Assembly (NCBI RefSeq): GCF_038150125.1 | Contig: NZ_JBBVMF010000015.1 | Span: 1-64,000, forward strand | DNA from: SW132 sp038150125 | GTDB lineage: Bacteria > Bacteroidota > Rhodothermia > Balneolales > Balneolaceae | DNA length: 64,000 nucleotides | Reading direction: 5' to 3' | Part shown: positions 61,770 through 64,000 of the stretch, in pieces | Layout of the letters: every line of letters begins with the position of its first letter | Position numbering within the stretch: position 1 is the stretch's first letter | Position numbers and translations under genes: made by a program | The notes under the pieces: generated by a model | Databases searched by the model: none | The model's input: the letters and a program-made list of their open reading frames with translations, nothing else | Told to the model about the DNA's origin: nothing

Positions 61770-62957
61770 ATGAAGGACACAATTCAAAGATCAAAGAAAA
61801 ATGCGATCATTGAGCTTCTGGAAAACTTTCCGGTCGTAGCTCTGACAGGTGCTCGACAGGTTGGGAAAACCACCTTAGCAAAACATATTGCCAAAGAATT
61901 TTATGGCAAGACGCTGCATCTCGATCTTGAATCTCCCCGGGATGAAGGAAAGCTTGCAGATCCGGAACTCTTTTTTGAGCGATTTGATGACCACCTGATC
62001 ATTATTGATGAAATACAGCGAAGACCCGACTTATTTTCCATTCTTCGGTCTGTCATTGATCGCGACCGACGACCCGGTAGATTTTTGCTTCTGGGATCTG
62101 CATCACCTGTCTTAATTCGGGAATCCTCGGAATCCTTGGCGGGCCGGATCACCTATGAAGAATTAACGCCTTTCACGTGGCCGGAAATATCGGCTCAATA
62201 TGATATTCCCCGGCTTTGGATCCAGGGAGGTTTTCCTGAAGCATTTTTGACTGACAAAAAATCCTACCGGCAACGCTGGCTTCAGGATTACATTCGCACG
62301 CTAATCGAACGTGACCTTCCGATGCTTGGATTGAATACAGATCTCGGAAAGCTAAAGAACTTTCTGAAAATGCTGGCTCACCAAAACGGTCAGCTTTTGA
62401 ACCAGGAGAACCTGGCACGATCCGTAGGTGTGTCATCACCCACCATCTCAAAGTATCTCGATTATCTTGAATACGCATATATAATTCGCAGATTACAGCC
62501 CTGGCATCGGAATGTAAAAAAAAGGCTGGTTAAATCGCCAAAGGTCTACATAAGGGATACGGGAGTTCTTCATGCACTGCTTAATATCGACAGTGAGGAA
62601 TCTCTTCGCGCTCATCCTGCTGCAGGAGGGTCATGGGAGGGATTCGTTTTGCAACAAATCCTTGCAACCGCACCCGATACGTACTCCTTTTATTTTTACC
62701 GCACGCACCAGGGAGCGGAAGCTGACCTGGTTGTGGTAAAAGATGAAAAACCACTGATGTGTATCGATATTAAGCTCAACCAATCGCCTAAACCATCAAA
62801 AGGATTCCACAACGTCATCGAAGACAATCAAACCACCCGAAACGCTATAATTACGCCCGGCAGTGACCGCTACCCAGTGCATGAACACATTGATGTAGTG
62901 GGGATAGAAAAGTTTTTGGAGAATTGGAGTGGCGAAGGGGAGTCCCTGATTGATTGA
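61770..62957 (+). CDS. AAA ATPase with C-terminal DUF4143
   Basis: A 395-residue cytoplasmic protein. Walker A is in ALTGARQVGKTTLAKHI (residues about 24-40), Walker B in HLIIIDEIQRRPDLF (about 73-87), and a sensor region LLLGSASPVLIRESSESLAGRI follows. Then come a helical linker with a winged-helix-like LARSVGVSSPTISKYLDYLEYAYIIRRL and the DUF4143 nuclease-like C-terminus (FYFYRTHQGAEADLVVVKDEKPLMCIDIKL). This last part resembles a PD-(D/E)xK core: E in GAEADLV and D/K in CIDIK. Such proteins are common in mobile and defence-rich loci; their role is mostly unproven. It is flanked by C5 and C6. Confidence 0.88.
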   Translation: MKDTIQRSKKNAIIELLENFPVVALTGARQVGKTTLAKHIAKEFYGKTLHLDLESPRDEGKLADPELFFERFDDHLIIIDEIQRRPDLFSILRSVIDRDRRPGRFLLLGSASPVLIRESSESLAGRITYEELTPFTWPEISAQYDIPRLWIQGGFPEAFLTDKKSYRQRWLQDYIRTLIERDLPMLGLNTDLGKLKNFLKMLAHQNGQLLNQENLARSVGVSSPTISKYLDYLEYAYIIRRLQPWHRNVKKRLVKSPKVYIRDTGVLHALLNIDSEESLRAHPAAGGSWEGFVLQQILATAPDTYSFYFYRTHQGAEADLVVVKDEKPLMCIDIKLNQSPKPSKGFHNVIEDNQTTRNAIITPGSDRYPVHEHIDVVGIEKFLENWSGEGESLID

Positions 62958-63099
62958 TGCGTAATGCAGGAAAAATGTGACTGACAAATCAGATATCATT
63001 GAAAATCGAGAGTAGTCTGTGGGATTGTTGAATTGTGAAGCTGAGTAGAAGATATCTTTCTGTGATTATAGTCATCTTGAATAACTGTTTTTCAAGACT

Positions 63100-63245
63100 T
63101 CTGCCTATAATCGTAATCGCGGTGGAAAAGATGAACTCCGTTTCGGCTAAAAAACGCGGCCTGCGGTCGAGATAACAAAATCACGGTGAGGGCAGAGCAC
63201 GGCGCACAAGACACAGACATCGAACTGAATCCTCCACAGCGCCGC
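63100..63245 (+). repeat. GCGCCGC-family repeat fragment
   Basis: CCTGCGGTCGAGATAACA, AGAGCACGGCGCACAAGACA and CACAGCGCCGCAG in the usual order; the octamer head of C6 follows directly. Confidence 0.6.
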
Positions 63246-63665
63246 AGAAAATAATTCACCAGTTCCACGATGTCACAGTTCGACAGTGTAGATCTATTTC
63301 AGCGATTAAAGATGCTGTCAGGGTGGGAGAGAGGCAAGAGTTTTGAACAGCTGCTATCGAGAGAGGCTTTTGTTTTTGGCAACTCCAATTAATATACAGG
63401 CATTTCCCCCACACGGACAAATGAGATTTTTATTGTATAAGTGATGATAGTCTAGTGTTATATAATATATAATCAAAGCAAAGTAAAAGCAGTTTATAAA
63501 TAGCCTTCATGACAGCACATGAATACTTATTTATCAATTTTTTTAAGACCGGCGGCTCGATGGGAGAGTTAGCGTGGCTGGAAGTGATGCCTGATGTTGA
63601 TCGGCTTAAAGAAAACAGTTCAACAGTTCAACAGTTTGTCAGTTAACCAGTTCAACAATTCCACG
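63246..63665 (+). repeat. Cassette-type repeat C6
   Basis: Left part diverged; the right part is close to C5 (CCCCACACGGACAAATGAGA, TATATAATATATAATCAAAG, TTAAGACCGGCGGCTCGATG). It ends in the cleanest 8-bp tract of the window at about 63,618-63,664: ACAGTTCA, ACAGTTCA, ACAGTTTG, TCAGTTAA, CCAGTTCA, ACAATTCC. Confidence 0.7.
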
Positions 63666-63669
63666 ATCC

Positions 63670-64000
63670 ATTTTAAACAAAGCCTCTCCAAAATTCCCGC
63701 CAATCGCATGGAGATCAGCCGGTTGGCGGACAGACCGCTCGGCTGCGCCCGGTGTGACAAGGAGCCCGCAGGGTAGAACACAGCGCGCAAGAGACGGAAA
63801 TAGAACCGGATTCCCCACGGCGCCGCGATAGTCATTTAAACAGGCGGCGTAAGACGAATTCGTGCAAAAAATCAGAGTCAGATACGCCGCCCGTCATAAT
63901 AATTCTCCTTTGTCATATTGAGTAAAAGATCCGCCGGCTGGCGGAGAATGCACCGAGATATCTCCCTGTGCTGGGATCCATTTTAAACAAAGTCTTTTCA
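63670..64000. repeat. GCGCCGC-family repeat to the window edge
   Basis: ACAGCGCGCAAGAGACGG, CACGGCGCCGCG, GGCGGCGTAAGACG, GATACGCCGCCCG and TGTCATATTGAGTAAAAGAT. It may continue past the window. No gene is supported after 62,957. Confidence 0.65.

Overview
The window reads as a chromosomal stretch of a Gram-negative, probably marine or halophilic bacterium of the Bacteroidota/Rhodothermota/Balneolota neighbourhood. This is inferred from protein style: lipoproteins with six-bladed beta-propellers, outer-membrane beta-barrels, AidB-like acyl-CoA dehydrogenase, an SLC12-type cation-chloride cotransporter beside an RCK potassium channel. It is also inferred from mostly weak Shine-Dalgarno sites and intergenic regions packed with palindromic repeats. 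No rRNA, tRNA, CRISPR array, prophage or transposase gene was found.

Layout. 0.5-11 kb: a cytoplasmic GH13 alpha-amylase-like enzyme, a DUF5995 protein, then an efflux operon on the minus strand (adaptor, 1095-aa RND permease, 1009-aa RND permease) with no outer-membrane channel nearby. 12-25 kb: a two-gene beta-barrel/SRPBCC unit, a PAS histidine kinase, a YjbQ-type enzyme, an FAD oxidoreductase, an AidB-like dehydrogenase, an SDR that lacks the canonical Tyr-Lys pair, a beta-propeller lipoprotein, a nitrilase, a lipoprotein, and a disulfide oxidoreductase. 26.3-36 kb: a six-gene plus-strand cluster (class III aminotransferase, carbon-nitrogen hydrolase, 912-aa Orn/Lys/Arg-type PLP decarboxylase, stand-alone ATP-grasp ligase, C45-type Ntn hydrolase, succinate-semialdehyde-type dehydrogenase). 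It looks like an amine or amino-acid pathway with acyl protection and deprotection, and it is the best candidate here for an undescribed system. 36.7-50.6 kb: two exported amidohydrolases, a TPR protein, a MATE exporter, an ABM monooxygenase, TypA, two envelope proteins and an acyl-CoA dehydrogenase-like protein. 51.4-56.6 kb: the cation-chloride cotransporter and the K+ channel.

57.6-64 kb is an accessory zone. Six copies of a ~350-450-bp repeat, all in one orientation, separate small modules: a UPF0175/DUF3368 toxin-antitoxin pair whose toxin is split by a 255-bp palindromic insertion, an orphan DUF433 antitoxin, and an AAA/DUF4143 ATPase. The arrangement resembles a cassette array, but no integrase is in the window.

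The rest of the intergenic DNA is dominated by non-autonomous repeats: a ~400-bp element with 22-bp terminal inverted repeats and a perfect 8-bp target duplication; a 60-63-bp element ending in CTGTCA/TGACAG (five copies); a long composite repeat present in opposite orientations at 11 and 54 kb, with hairpins that show compensatory change; a GCGCCGC-hairpin family; and 7- and 8-bp tandem microrepeats. All functional calls rest on reading motifs by eye; no database search was run.
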